Assembly: GCA_900541935.1 (NCBI GenBank)
Contig: UQLZ01000029.1
Span: forward strand, 1-27,119
Source: an uncultured Prevotellaceae bacterium
Lineage (GTDB): Bacteria > Bacteroidota > Bacteroidia > Bacteroidales > Muribaculaceae
Direction: 5' to 3'
DNA length: 27,119 nucleotides
In this document: one piece after another, positions 14,978-23,179 of the stretch
Layout of the letters: every line of letters starts with the position of its first letter
How positions within the stretch are numbered: position 1 is the stretch's first letter
Program-made: the position numbers and the translations under genes
Notes under the pieces: model-generated
Seen by the model: the letters and a program-made list of their open reading frames with translations, nothing else
What the model was told of the DNA's origin: nothing
Database searches by the model: none

Positions 14978-16176
14978 TCCTAACAAATCATTTTTACCCG
15001 GAGACTTTCCGGGTAAATGATTTGGCTTTTGACCTCGTAAAGAGAGGCTTTGATGTAACCGTTCTGACAGGAATCCCAGACTATCCGCAAGGAAAATTCT
15101 TTAAAGGTTATGGCCTGTTCAAGCGAAGAGTAGAGCGTGTGAACGGAGTCAAGGTCGTTCGAGTAGCCTTGATACCGCGAGGAAACGGAAATGCACCTCG
15201 ATTGATGCTTAATTATGCGTCATCGTTGGTTTCATTTATGTTCCATGCCCTATATCAGGCAATTTTTCATAAGTATGACGCTATCTTTATTCATAATACC
15301 TCGCCAGCAACAATTTGTCTTCCTGCAATTTTGATAAAGAAAATAAGGAAGACTCCGATAATCCATTGGGTGCTTGATATGTGGCCTGAAAACCTTGTGG
15401 CAGGGGGAATACATAGTCAGAAGGTATTTAATATGGTTGATGTAATGATGAAGTTCATATATCGTAACTGCGACCATATTCAAATATCATCATTAGGATT
15501 TAGAAAATTGCTTCTAGAGCGAGGTGTTCCAAATGAGAAAATAGAGTATTTGCCGAACTGGAGTGATGAAAGTATAGCCAAGCCGCAAAAAGTTGAAATA
15601 AAGCAACTTCCTGAAGGCTTTAAAATACTATTTGCTGGAAATATGGGAAATGCCCAAAACCTTGAGAATGTTTTGCATGCGGCAAGACTTACAAAGGAAA
15701 GAAAAGATATTCAATGGGTATTTCTTGGAGATGGTAGAAAAAAAGATTGGGTTGAGGGTTTTGTTTCAGAAAATGGTTTGACAGAAACCGTTCATCTTCT
15801 TGGTCGTCAACCTGTTGAAACAATGTCATCATATTTTGAAAAAGCAGATGTAATGCTTGTTTCGCTATGTGATGAGGTTAGTTTTAATTTAACGTTGCCT
15901 GCTAAAGTTCAGGCATATATGTCATGCTCAAAACCAATTTTAGGCTTGATAAACGGAGAAACGCAGGACATTATTTCAGCAGCAGATTGCGGTTGGGGAG
16001 TAAATGCCAATGATTATCAAACTCTGGCCGAGAAGGTTTGTGAGATTTCGCAACTTCCGAAGAAGACTTTGGCTAAATTGGGAGATAATGCGTTTGCTTA
16101 TTATCAGAAAAATTTCAAGAAAACCATTGTTATGGATAGGTTAGGGGCTTCTATTCATCGTGTTTGCAATAGGTAA
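14962..16176 (+). CDS. wbuB: WbuB-type glycosyltransferase, probable L-FucNAc transferase
   Basis: This 404-residue GT4 enzyme resembles WbuB, the transferase paired with fnlABC in O-antigen clusters. The N-terminus has NHFYPETFR at residues 9-17 and TGIPDYPQGKFF, and HNTSPATICLPAI and HWVLDMWPENLVAGG are further family marks. The donor domain carries FAGNMGNAQNLENVL and FLGDGRKKDW. In this group the usual E-x7-E segment is replaced by LVSLCDEVSFNLTLPAKVQAY. By context it transfers FucNAc from the sugar made by CapE, CapF and CapG. It overlaps capG by 16 bases and is the last gene before a strong terminator. Confidence 0.86.
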   Translation: MEKILILTNHFYPETFRVNDLAFDLVKRGFDVTVLTGIPDYPQGKFFKGYGLFKRRVERVNGVKVVRVALIPRGNGNAPRLMLNYASSLVSFMFHALYQAIFHKYDAIFIHNTSPATICLPAILIKKIRKTPIIHWVLDMWPENLVAGGIHSQKVFNMVDVMMKFIYRNCDHIQISSLGFRKLLLERGVPNEKIEYLPNWSDESIAKPQKVEIKQLPEGFKILFAGNMGNAQNLENVLHAARLTKERKDIQWVFLGDGRKKDWVEGFVSENGLTETVHLLGRQPVETMSSYFEKADVMLVSLCDEVSFNLTLPAKVQAYMSCSKPILGLINGETQDIISAADCGWGVNANDYQTLAEKVCEISQLPKKTLAKLGDNAFAYYQKNFKKTIVMDRLGASIHRVCNR

Positions 16177-16202
16177 AAAGTCGATTTAACGGTGTTTATA
16201 GT

Positions 16203-16233
16203 AAAAATGGCTACACAACGTGTAGCCATTTTT
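16203..16233. terminator. two-way Rho-independent terminator between wbuB and mlaF
   Basis: A perfect 14-bp stem joins 16203-16216 (AAAAATGGCTACAC) to 16220-16233 (GTGTAGCCATTTTT) around a 3-base loop. The stem has a GC core, and each strand ends in a run of Ts, so it can stop transcription from both directions. It lies between the convergent genes wbuB and mlaF and closes the polysaccharide operon. Confidence 0.93.
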
Positions 16234-16248
16234 ATTTGTATATAGTAT

Positions 16249-17016
16249 TTATTTACCTTCTTGGATTGCTGCGGCTTTGACTCTGCGGAATAGGTCTGTC
16301 GCAAATACGAAGTCATTCAGTTCTTGGTTGTCGGAATGGAAGATGTTGTTTTTGTCACCTTCCCAGGTTTTGTGACCTTTGTTGATGAAGGTTATGTTTT
16401 CACCAATTCCGAGAACGGAGTTCATGTCATGTGTGTTTATAACCGTTGTTATGTTATATTCGTGAGTGATGTCCCAAAGGAGTTCGTCAATAAGGATTGA
16501 TGTCTTAGGGTCCAGACCTGAGTTTGGCTCGTCGCAGAACAGGTATTTGGGGTTTAGTGCAATTGCCCGTGCAATCGCGACGCGTTTCTGCATACCGCCA
16601 CTGATTTCAGCAGGAAATTTGTTGTCCGCTCCTTTTAGGTTAACACGCTCTATACAGAATTCCGCACGGTCTTTCATTTCAGCAGGCGTCATGTTGGAGA
16701 ACATTTTCAGTGGGAACATAACGTTACCGAGAACTGTTTCGTTGTCGAAAAGAGCCGAGCCTTGGAAAAGCATACCGATTTCAGTACGGAGTTGTTTTTT
16801 TTGTGGCAGGGTCATTTTCAGGAAGTCTCTTCCGTCGTAAAGTATTTCACCCTTTTCTGGTTCAACGAGTCCGATGATGCTTTTGACAAGAACTGTTTTA
16901 CCTGAACCGCTTTGACCGATAATCAGGTTCGTCATGCCTGCATGGAATTTAGCGCTTACATCGTGCAGGATTGTCTTGTCATCGAAAGACTTTGTGACAT
17001 TTTTTACCTCTATCAT
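16249..17016 (-). CDS. mlaF: MlaF-like ABC transporter ATP-binding protein
   Basis: This 255-residue cytosolic ATPase drives an MCE-type phospholipid transporter of the envelope. The motifs are Walker A GQSGSGKT near residue 34, the signature ISGGMQKRVAIARA and Walker B YLFCDEPNSGLDP. SGGMQKR and the INTHDMNS switch region are typical of the MlaF/Ttg2A/Mkl branch. It directly follows mlaE with a one-base overlap (TAATG), so the two are co-translated. The MCE-domain partner MlaD is not next to it. In this window the gene ends at a terminator shared with the capsule operon. Confidence 0.9.
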   Translation of the reverse strand: MIEVKNVTKSFDDKTILHDVSAKFHAGMTNLIIGQSGSGKTVLVKSIIGLVEPEKGEILYDGRDFLKMTLPQKKQLRTEIGMLFQGSALFDNETVLGNVMFPLKMFSNMTPAEMKDRAEFCIERVNLKGADNKFPAEISGGMQKRVAIARAIALNPKYLFCDEPNSGLDPKTSILIDELLWDITHEYNITTVINTHDMNSVLGIGENITFINKGHKTWEGDKNNIFHSDNQELNDFVFATDLFRRVKAAAIQEGK

Positions 17017-17762
17017 TATTGTAAAAGGAGTTTTGTTAGTAAGACGTCTAATAGTAGGATGATAACGCTGCTTGCAACTACGGAGTTTGTACTTGCTTTT
17101 CCTACTTCGAGGGCGCCGCCTTTAACGTAGTAGCCGTAGAAAGAAGCCACGCTTGTAATAACTACTGAGAAGAAAAGAGATTTTATAATGGCATACCAAA
17201 CGTACCATTCAACAAAGAATGACTGGATACCGTAGATGTAAGTAGCAGGAGGGATAATACCCATAAGAGCAACGAGGTATCCACCGATAAGGCCTGAGCA
17301 CATACTGAAAATTGTCAGTATTGGGATAAAAGTTAACAGTGCGGTAATTTTAGGAAGAACAAGAAAATTGCATGAGTTAATACCCATGATTTCGAGTGCG
17401 TCAATTTGCTCTGTAACTCTCATTGTTCCAATTTCGGATGCAATATTTGAACCAACTTTGCCTGCCAGAATCAAGCAAAGAATAGATGATGAGAATTCAA
17501 GCAAAAGAATGTCTCGTGTTGCAAGCCCTACTGTATATGATGGCAATAAAGGGTTTGCAAAGTTTATTTGCATTTGAATGGCGCAAACAGCTCCGATAAA
17601 AATCGAGATTACTATTACCAATGGTATAGAGTCAATTCCAAGTTTTGAAATTTCTTGAATATATCGTTTAAGCGATTCTTTCAATCTGTCAGGTTTTGTA
17701 AATACTTTACTCATAAAAAGAGCGTATTTGCCAAAAGTCTGCAATGAAGATGTTAAAAACAT
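17016..17762 (-). CDS. mlaE: MlaE-like ABC transporter permease
   Basis: This 248-residue inner-membrane protein of the MlaE family has about five hydrophobic segments. Recognisable marks include a conserved stretch around SIPLVIVISIFIGAVCAIQM, LAGKVGSNIASEIGTMRVTEQ (the E-G-T-M-R-V-T-E-Q segment is diagnostic) and IDALEIMGINSCNFLVLPK. With MlaF it moves phospholipids between the membranes, keeping the outer leaflet rich in lipopolysaccharide. The ATG at 17762 lies 60 bases from a good -7 element (17822-17829). Divergent from it is udk. No MlaD, MlaB or MlaC is present here. Confidence 0.9.
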   Translation of the reverse strand: MFLTSSLQTFGKYALFMSKVFTKPDRLKESLKRYIQEISKLGIDSIPLVIVISIFIGAVCAIQMQINFANPLLPSYTVGLATRDILLLEFSSSILCLILAGKVGSNIASEIGTMRVTEQIDALEIMGINSCNFLVLPKITALLTFIPILTIFSMCSGLIGGYLVALMGIIPPATYIYGIQSFFVEWYVWYAIIKSLFFSVVITSVASFYGYYVKGGALEVGKASTNSVVASSVIILLLDVLLTKLLLQ

Positions 17763-17821
17763 ATTTGTAAAATTACGTTGTTATAGGCGTAAAACTAACC
17801 CACATTTACTATTAATTAGTG

Positions 17822-17829
17822 CAAAGGTA
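17822..17829 (-). promoter_or_regulatory. Bacteroidota-type -7 promoter element for mlaEF
   Basis: On the - strand this reads TACCTTTG, an exact fit to the TAnnTTTG element of the Bacteroidota primary sigma factor. It lies 60 bases upstream of the mlaE start. A TTG pair lies further upstream (17838-17843), but the -33 spacing is not ideal, so only the -7 half is clear. Confidence 0.6.
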
Positions 17830-17973
17830 ATAAAATTCAACAATATTTTTGGTATAATGAAGTCAAAGAGTTGATTTGTGTCTATATCGACAACTCTATT
17901 GAACTAATCAGCCAATTTTGGGGCAAAAAATAAATTTTATGCGGCAATTATATAATTTCTCAATTATTTTTAA

Positions 17974-17981
17974 TAAGTTTG
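17974..17981 (+). promoter_or_regulatory. candidate -7 promoter element for udk
   Basis: TAAGTTTG matches TAnnTTTG on the + strand, 27 bases upstream of the udk ATG at 18009. This would start the udk-lptB-sppA-lpxK-punA-thiL transcript and leave a short leader. The -33 half is not obvious, so confidence is moderate. Confidence 0.45.
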
Positions 17982-18008
17982 TAATCAACTTTGATAAAAA
18001 CTGTATTT

Positions 18009-18626
18009 ATGATAGTGATAGGAATCGCCGGAGGTACAGGCTCTGGCAAAACAACTGTTGTAAGGAAAATTATAGAATCATTGCCTGCTGGAGAGGTTAG
18101 TGTGCTTCCTCAGGATTCATATTACAAGGATTCAAGCCATATACCGGCAGAAGAACGTCAAAAGATTAATTTTGACGAGCCGGCTGCTTTTGATTGGGAC
18201 TTGCTTATCAGTCAGTTGAGCCAGTTAAAGGAAGGCAAGAGTATTGAAATCCCTACATATTCTTATTTGACTTGTACTCGCCAGCCGGAGACAGTGCCAA
18301 TGCAGCCGAGAGACGTTGTGATAGTTGAGGGTATTTTGGTTTTCAGCGATGAGCGTCTTCGCAATATGATGGATATTAAGGTCTTTGTTGACGCTGATGC
18401 CGATGACCGTCTTATTCGTGTCATAAATCGTGACTGCATAGAGCGTGGCAGAACACCAGGTATGGTTGTTGAAAGGTATGAAAGAGTGTTGAAACCAATG
18501 CACAATATGTATATTGAACCTGCAAAGAGATTTGCAGATCTCATTATTCCGCAAGGTGGAAACAATACGGTCGCAATCAAACTTCTAAAGGAGTATATTG
18601 AAGGAAGAATCAATGCTCATAAGTAA
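18009..18626 (+). CDS. udk: uridine kinase
   Basis: This 205-residue P-loop kinase phosphorylates uridine and cytidine to UMP and CMP in pyrimidine salvage. Walker A is IAGGTGSGKTT at residues 6-16, followed by LPQDSYYKD and NFDEPAAFDWDLL, both family hallmarks, then VIVEGILVF, RVINRDCIERGR and PAKRFADLIIPQGG. An upstream TTG at 17991 would add six residues. The ATG at 18009 places the P-loop at the normal distance from the N-terminus and is preferred. The stop is 10 bases before lptB, so both probably share a transcript. Confidence 0.95.
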   Translation: MIVIGIAGGTGSGKTTVVRKIIESLPAGEVSVLPQDSYYKDSSHIPAEERQKINFDEPAAFDWDLLISQLSQLKEGKSIEIPTYSYLTCTRQPETVPMQPRDVVIVEGILVFSDERLRNMMDIKVFVDADADDRLIRVINRDCIERGRTPGMVVERYERVLKPMHNMYIEPAKRFADLIIPQGGNNTVAIKLLKEYIEGRINAHK

Positions 18627-18636
18627 TTATAATTGA

Positions 18637-19479
18637 ATGAGTTTAAAAAGTGTTTTTTCAAACATAGTCAGCCCTAAAAAGGAAACTGCCGACAGATTGC
18701 AGGAAGAAATGTATAATCATACTGATGGCAGTGTCGGTAAGATGGTTTTGCGTACTGACAATCTGGTTAAGAAGTATCGTCAGCGAACAGTTGTGAATCA
18801 TGTTTCTATAGATGTTACTCAGGGTGAAATTGTTGGCTTGCTCGGCCCTAACGGTGCTGGCAAGACAACAACGTTTTATATGACCACAGGTCTGATTGCT
18901 CCTTATGAAGGAAGGATATTTTTAAATGATTTGGATATTACAAAATATCCTGTTTATAAGAGAGCCCAAAATGGTATTGGATATCTTGCTCAGGAGCCGT
19001 CGGTTTTCCGCAAATTAAGTGTGGAAAATAACATTAAGGCTGTTCTTGAAATGACCAATACATCCAAGGAGTATCAGGCTGAAAAATTGGAGAGTTTGAT
19101 TTCTGAGTTTAATCTGCAGAAAGTTCGCAAGAACCTTGGAGACCAGTTATCAGGTGGGGAGCGACGTCGTACCGAAATTGCACGATGTCTTGCCATTAAT
19201 CCAAAATTTATAATGCTTGATGAACCTTTTGCTGGAGTTGACCCTATTGCGGTTGAGGATATACAGTCTGTCGTTTATAAGTTAAAGGAGAAAAATATAG
19301 GTATTCTGATTACAGACCATAATGCTCCAGAAACTCTAAGTATTACAGATCGGGCGTATTTGCTTTTTGAAGGAAAAATCTTATTTCAAGGAACGTCGGA
19401 AGAACTTGCGGAAAATCCGATTGTTCGTGAAAAATACTTGGGAAGAAATTTTGTTTTCCGCAGAAAAAAATTTGACTAA
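18637..19479 (+). CDS. lptB: LptB, lipopolysaccharide export ABC ATPase
   Basis: This is the cytosolic ATPase of the LptB2FG complex that drives lipopolysaccharide from the inner membrane to the cell surface. The motifs are Walker A GPNGAGKTTTFYM, Q-loop YLAQEPSVFRKLSVE, signature LSGGERRRTEIARC, Walker B FIMLDEPFAGVDPIAV and switch ITDHNAPETL, all characteristic of LptB. At 280 residues it is about 35-40 longer than the usual enzyme. The extra part is an N-terminal stretch before MVLRTDNLVKKY (Met36, at 18742), which could itself be the true start. The extension is charged and has no recognised domain. The genes lpxK and sppA nearby support an envelope role. Confidence 0.93.
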   Translation: MSLKSVFSNIVSPKKETADRLQEEMYNHTDGSVGKMVLRTDNLVKKYRQRTVVNHVSIDVTQGEIVGLLGPNGAGKTTTFYMTTGLIAPYEGRIFLNDLDITKYPVYKRAQNGIGYLAQEPSVFRKLSVENNIKAVLEMTNTSKEYQAEKLESLISEFNLQKVRKNLGDQLSGGERRRTEIARCLAINPKFIMLDEPFAGVDPIAVEDIQSVVYKLKEKNIGILITDHNAPETLSITDRAYLLFEGKILFQGTSEELAENPIVREKYLGRNFVFRRKKFD

Positions 19480-19490
19480 ATTAGCACAAT

Positions 19491-21263
19491 ATGAAGAAGT
19501 TCTTTTCTACAATGTTAGGAGCCTTTGTTGGTACGTGGCTTGCATTTTTAATCTTTGGCATTGTTATCTTTGTCACTGGGATAGTAATGATGGCGTCGAT
19601 GACATTTTCCAGTCTTAAGATGCCTGTTGCTTCAGTTAGTGACAATTCTGTTTTGGTGCTTAATTTGTCAGGCTCTATTCCAGAGCGTTCACAAAAGGCA
19701 AATTTTCAGGATTTGTTAGAGGATACTTATAGTATGCCTGACAATTTAAAGGATATATTGTCAGCAATTAGTATTGCGAAATATGATTCACGTATAAATG
19801 GCATTGTTGTTAAATGTAATGGAGCAAGTGCCGGTTTTGCAACGGCAAAGACAATTCGCGATGCTTTGTCTGATTTCAGAAATAGTGGGAAATGGATTTA
19901 TGCTTATGGTGAAAGTTTGGCGCAAGGTGACTATTACATTGCATCGCTTGCAGATAGTATCTATATGAACCCAGTTGGAATGCTTGATCTTCATGGCGTA
20001 GTTAGCGGAGTACCATTTTTCAAAAATACCTTGGAAAAGATTGGCGTTGAAATGCAGATTATCCGTGTTGGTACATTCAAGAGTGCTGTTGAACCATACA
20101 TGCTTACAGAAATGAGTGAGGCAAACAGATTGCAGACACAGACATATATTTCTAATTTGTGGAATAATTTGACAGACAGTATCGCAGTCTCTCGTAAAAT
20201 CCGTAAAGAAGTCATAAACCAGTTTGCGGATTCGCTTGGAATGTTTAGCCCTGCCAATGAAGTTGTGAAAAAAGGATTTGTTGACGGTTTATGTTATGTC
20301 CATGAGTTTGAGTCTAAAGTCAGGATGGCGTTGGGATTATCAGAAGATACAGAAATACCTGCAGTAACAGTAAGCGAACTTTTGACAACAGCAAGTAATA
20401 CAGAGAGCAGTAATAAAATTGCTGTTGTTTATGCAAACGGAGCAATTGTTGTATCAGGCGATAAAAACGGCATAAATTCATCAGAACTTGTTCCTGAAAT
20501 TCTTGATTTGGCAAAAGATGATGAAATCAAGGGTCTTGTGTTGAGAGTTAATTCACCAGGCGGAAGTGCATATGCTTCTGAGCAGATTTGGGAGGCTCTT
20601 GAGCAGTTTAAGAAAACAGGAAAGCCTTTCGCAGTTTCCATGGGTGATTATGCTGCATCTGGAGGTTATTATATATCATGTGGTGCTGACCGTATTTTTG
20701 CAGAACCAACAACTTTGACAGGCTCAATAGGCATTTATGCAATGGTTCCTTGCATGAGCGGTTTGCTGACAGATAAATTAGGAGTTAATTTTGATTTTGT
20801 TAAGACTAATGCCAATACAGATATTTCAACTGTTAAGCCATTGACGGAATTCCAAAAAGCATCGTTCCAGAAGAACGTCAATGCCGGATATGAATTGTTT
20901 ACAAGCAGATGTGCGGTAGGACGCAAGATGAATATCAATAAACTTAAATCTATTGCGGAAGGCCGTGTTTGGGATGGTATGGAAGCAAAGAAAATCGGAC
21001 TTGTTGACGAGTTCGGGAATGTTACTGATGCAGTAAATTGGGTTGCTACGCAGGCTGGTATTATTGGTGACTATAGCGTTAGTGATTATCCTAAGACTAA
21101 AGAGGATTTCCTTGATTTGCTATTTTCTTCTATGTCGGAATCATATTATAAAATGAATATGCAGGAGCGCTTTGGTAATTTCTATCCTTTAATAGAGCAG
21201 GTTGAAAACATGTTGAAGCAAGATGAACTGCAGTGCAGAATGGAATATATTGAATTTAAGTAA
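19491..21263 (+). CDS. sppA: signal peptide peptidase SppA, 67K type
   Basis: This 590-residue membrane-bound serine protease degrades signal peptides after their release. It begins with a membrane segment (residues 10-38) and has two tandem S49 domains, the long form also found in E. coli. The catalytic dyad is split between them: Lys197 in GTFKSAVEPY (N-terminal domain) and Ser390 in DYAASGGYYIS (C-terminal domain), matching the E. coli arrangement. VNSPGGSAYASE is a further family mark. It starts 11 bases after lptB, and its stop is immediately followed by the lpxK ATG. Confidence 0.94.
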   Translation: MKKFFSTMLGAFVGTWLAFLIFGIVIFVTGIVMMASMTFSSLKMPVASVSDNSVLVLNLSGSIPERSQKANFQDLLEDTYSMPDNLKDILSAISIAKYDSRINGIVVKCNGASAGFATAKTIRDALSDFRNSGKWIYAYGESLAQGDYYIASLADSIYMNPVGMLDLHGVVSGVPFFKNTLEKIGVEMQIIRVGTFKSAVEPYMLTEMSEANRLQTQTYISNLWNNLTDSIAVSRKIRKEVINQFADSLGMFSPANEVVKKGFVDGLCYVHEFESKVRMALGLSEDTEIPAVTVSELLTTASNTESSNKIAVVYANGAIVVSGDKNGINSSELVPEILDLAKDDEIKGLVLRVNSPGGSAYASEQIWEALEQFKKTGKPFAVSMGDYAASGGYYISCGADRIFAEPTTLTGSIGIYAMVPCMSGLLTDKLGVNFDFVKTNANTDISTVKPLTEFQKASFQKNVNAGYELFTSRCAVGRKMNINKLKSIAEGRVWDGMEAKKIGLVDEFGNVTDAVNWVATQAGIIGDYSVSDYPKTKEDFLDLLFSSMSESYYKMNMQERFGNFYPLIEQVENMLKQDELQCRMEYIEFK

Positions 21264-22349
21264 ATGAAGCAAGTGCTGGCAATAATGAGAATGCTTGTTT
21301 TGACTCCGTTGTCGTATATCTACGGAGCCGTAACCTTTGTACGCAATAAATTATTCGATGCCAGAATATTAAAATCCCATAAATTTGACGTCCCTGTAAT
21401 TTCTATTGGCAATCTTGCAGTTGGAGGAACAGGAAAGACACCACATACGGAATATATTGTTGAACGCTTGTTCCGCATGTATAATGTAGGCGTTATAAGT
21501 AGAGGCTATAAGCGTAAGACCAAGGGTTTTGTTCTTGCTAATGTGAAAAGCACTCCTTATGATATAGGAGACGAGCCATATCAGATTTATCAGAAATACG
21601 GTGAGCGAATCAATGTTGCGGTATGCGAAAAGCGTGCCAAGGGCATTGCCGAGTTGCTCAAGATAAATCCGGAAATAAATCTTATAATTCTTGATGATGC
21701 GTTCCAACATAGGTATGTCAAGCCGTCGCTTTCTATATTGTTGACAGAGTATGGCCATCCGCTATTTGAGGATAGGCTATTGCCTTTGGGCAGACTTAGA
21801 GAGAGTATTCAGGCGGTTAATAGGGCAGAGATAGTTGTTGTTACAAAGTGTCCAGAGGATATTAAACCTGTTAATTTCCGCCTCTTCAAGAAAAATTTGA
21901 ATTTGTTTCCATATCAGAAACTGTTTTTCAGCAGATTTAAATATGATAGCCTGGTGCCAGTCTTTCCTGCGGAGTCAACGTATGTACCATTGCTTGAGTT
22001 GTTGACAGCAAAAGATACTATTTTGACGATTACAGGAATAGCCAATCCAAAGCCCCTTGTTCGCTATCTTAAGCAATATAATGCGAAGGCTAAGGTAATG
22101 CATTTTTCTGACCATCATAATTTTACGAGAGATGATATATGTGACATAGAGAATGCTTATGATAACCTTAAAGGTAGGTATAAGATAATTCTAACGACTG
22201 AGAAAGATGCGGTTAGGCTTGCTAATAATCCTTATTTCCCGCATAGGCTCAAGCAGCATATTTTCTATCAGCCTATTGAAGTGGAATTTTTAAATTATGA
22301 AGAAGATTTTGATGAAACGCTAATAAAATTACTAACAAATATTAAATGA
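21264..22349 (+). CDS. lpxK: tetraacyldisaccharide 4'-kinase
   Basis: LpxK phosphorylates the 4' position of the lipid A disaccharide precursor on the inner face of the inner membrane. The 361-residue protein has an N-terminal hydrophobic anchor (residues 5-25) and the P-loop GNLAVGGTGKTP at residues 49-60, followed by SRGYKR, LILDDAFQHR (the D-D-A-F-Q-H site) and LLPLGRLRE. TGIANP, HFSDHHNF and LTTEKDAVR close the catalytic domain, with normal family spacing. The ATG follows the sppA stop directly, and its TGA stop overlaps the punA ATG (ATGA). Confidence 0.95.
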   Translation: MKQVLAIMRMLVLTPLSYIYGAVTFVRNKLFDARILKSHKFDVPVISIGNLAVGGTGKTPHTEYIVERLFRMYNVGVISRGYKRKTKGFVLANVKSTPYDIGDEPYQIYQKYGERINVAVCEKRAKGIAELLKINPEINLIILDDAFQHRYVKPSLSILLTEYGHPLFEDRLLPLGRLRESIQAVNRAEIVVVTKCPEDIKPVNFRLFKKNLNLFPYQKLFFSRFKYDSLVPVFPAESTYVPLLELLTAKDTILTITGIANPKPLVRYLKQYNAKAKVMHFSDHHNFTRDDICDIENAYDNLKGRYKIILTTEKDAVRLANNPYFPHRLKQHIFYQPIEVEFLNYEEDFDETLIKLLTNIK

Positions 22350-23176
22350 CTATGTTACAGAGAATTAAAGAAACAGCCGAATTTATTCGTGCGAAGGTTG
22401 CTGATATGCCGAAGACAGCAATCATTTTGGGCACAGGTTTGGGTGAACTTGTTAGCCATATAGAGATTACAGAAGAAATACCATATCAGGAAATCCCAAA
22501 TTTCCCAGTTTCTACGGTTGAGGGACACAGCGGAAAGATGATTTTCGGTAAATTGGGTAACAAGCGAGTAATGGCTATGCAAGGCCGCTTCCACTTTTAC
22601 GAGGGATATGAAATGAAACAAGTGACATTCCCAGTACGAGTTATGAAAGAGTTGGGGATTTCAACATTGTTTGTTTCTAATGCAGCTGGAGGTATGAATC
22701 CAGATTTCAAGATTGGAGACATCATGATTATCAATGACCATATCAATTTGTTCCCTGAGCATCCATTGAGAGGTAAGAATTATAGTGAACTCGGTCCGAG
22801 ATTCCCGGAAATGAGTGAACCATATTCACACCGATTGATTGCAGATGCTTTAAAAGTTGCTGAAAGAGAAGGTATTAAGGTTCATCAAGGTGTATATGTT
22901 GGAACACAAGGCCCTACATTTGAAACTCCTGCAGAATACGTATATTTCCGCCGCATTGGTGGTGATGCTGTTGGTATGAGTACAGTACCAGAAGTTATTG
23001 TTGCTCGTCATGCGGGTATTGAAGTATTTGCAGTTTCTGTTATTACAGACCTTGGAGGTCTTGAAGGCGTTGAGCCAGAAAAGGTATCTCATGAGGAAGT
23101 GCAGTTGGCTGCCGCTGCTGCTCAACCTAAGATGACAGCAATTATGACAGGCTTAATTAACGAATTTAAGGAATAA
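22346..23176 (+). CDS. punA: purine nucleoside phosphorylase (inosine/guanosine type)
   Basis: This 276-residue cytosolic phosphorylase splits inosine and guanosine into base and ribose-1-phosphate. The trimeric-type PNP motifs are AIILGTGLGE, VEGHSGK, GRFHFYEGY with the phosphate and ribose residues, NAAGGMNPDF, GTQGPTFETPAEYVYFRR and GDAVGMSTVPEVIVARH. This is the low-molecular-weight human-like class rather than the hexameric DeoD class. The ATG at 22346 overlaps the lpxK stop by 4 bases; a second ATG two codons later (MLQRIK) is equally possible. thiL starts 3 bases after the stop. Confidence 0.94.
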   Translation: MTMLQRIKETAEFIRAKVADMPKTAIILGTGLGELVSHIEITEEIPYQEIPNFPVSTVEGHSGKMIFGKLGNKRVMAMQGRFHFYEGYEMKQVTFPVRVMKELGISTLFVSNAAGGMNPDFKIGDIMIINDHINLFPEHPLRGKNYSELGPRFPEMSEPYSHRLIADALKVAEREGIKVHQGVYVGTQGPTFETPAEYVYFRRIGGDAVGMSTVPEVIVARHAGIEVFAVSVITDLGGLEGVEPEKVSHEEVQLAAAAAQPKMTAIMTGLINEFKE

Positions 23177-23179
23177 TAA

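Noticed and set aside
17763..18008. Small RNA or riboswitch in the mlaE-udk divergent spacer
   Set aside because: The 246 bases are AT-rich, with promoter-like elements but no stable hairpin or known aptamer pattern that I can see.
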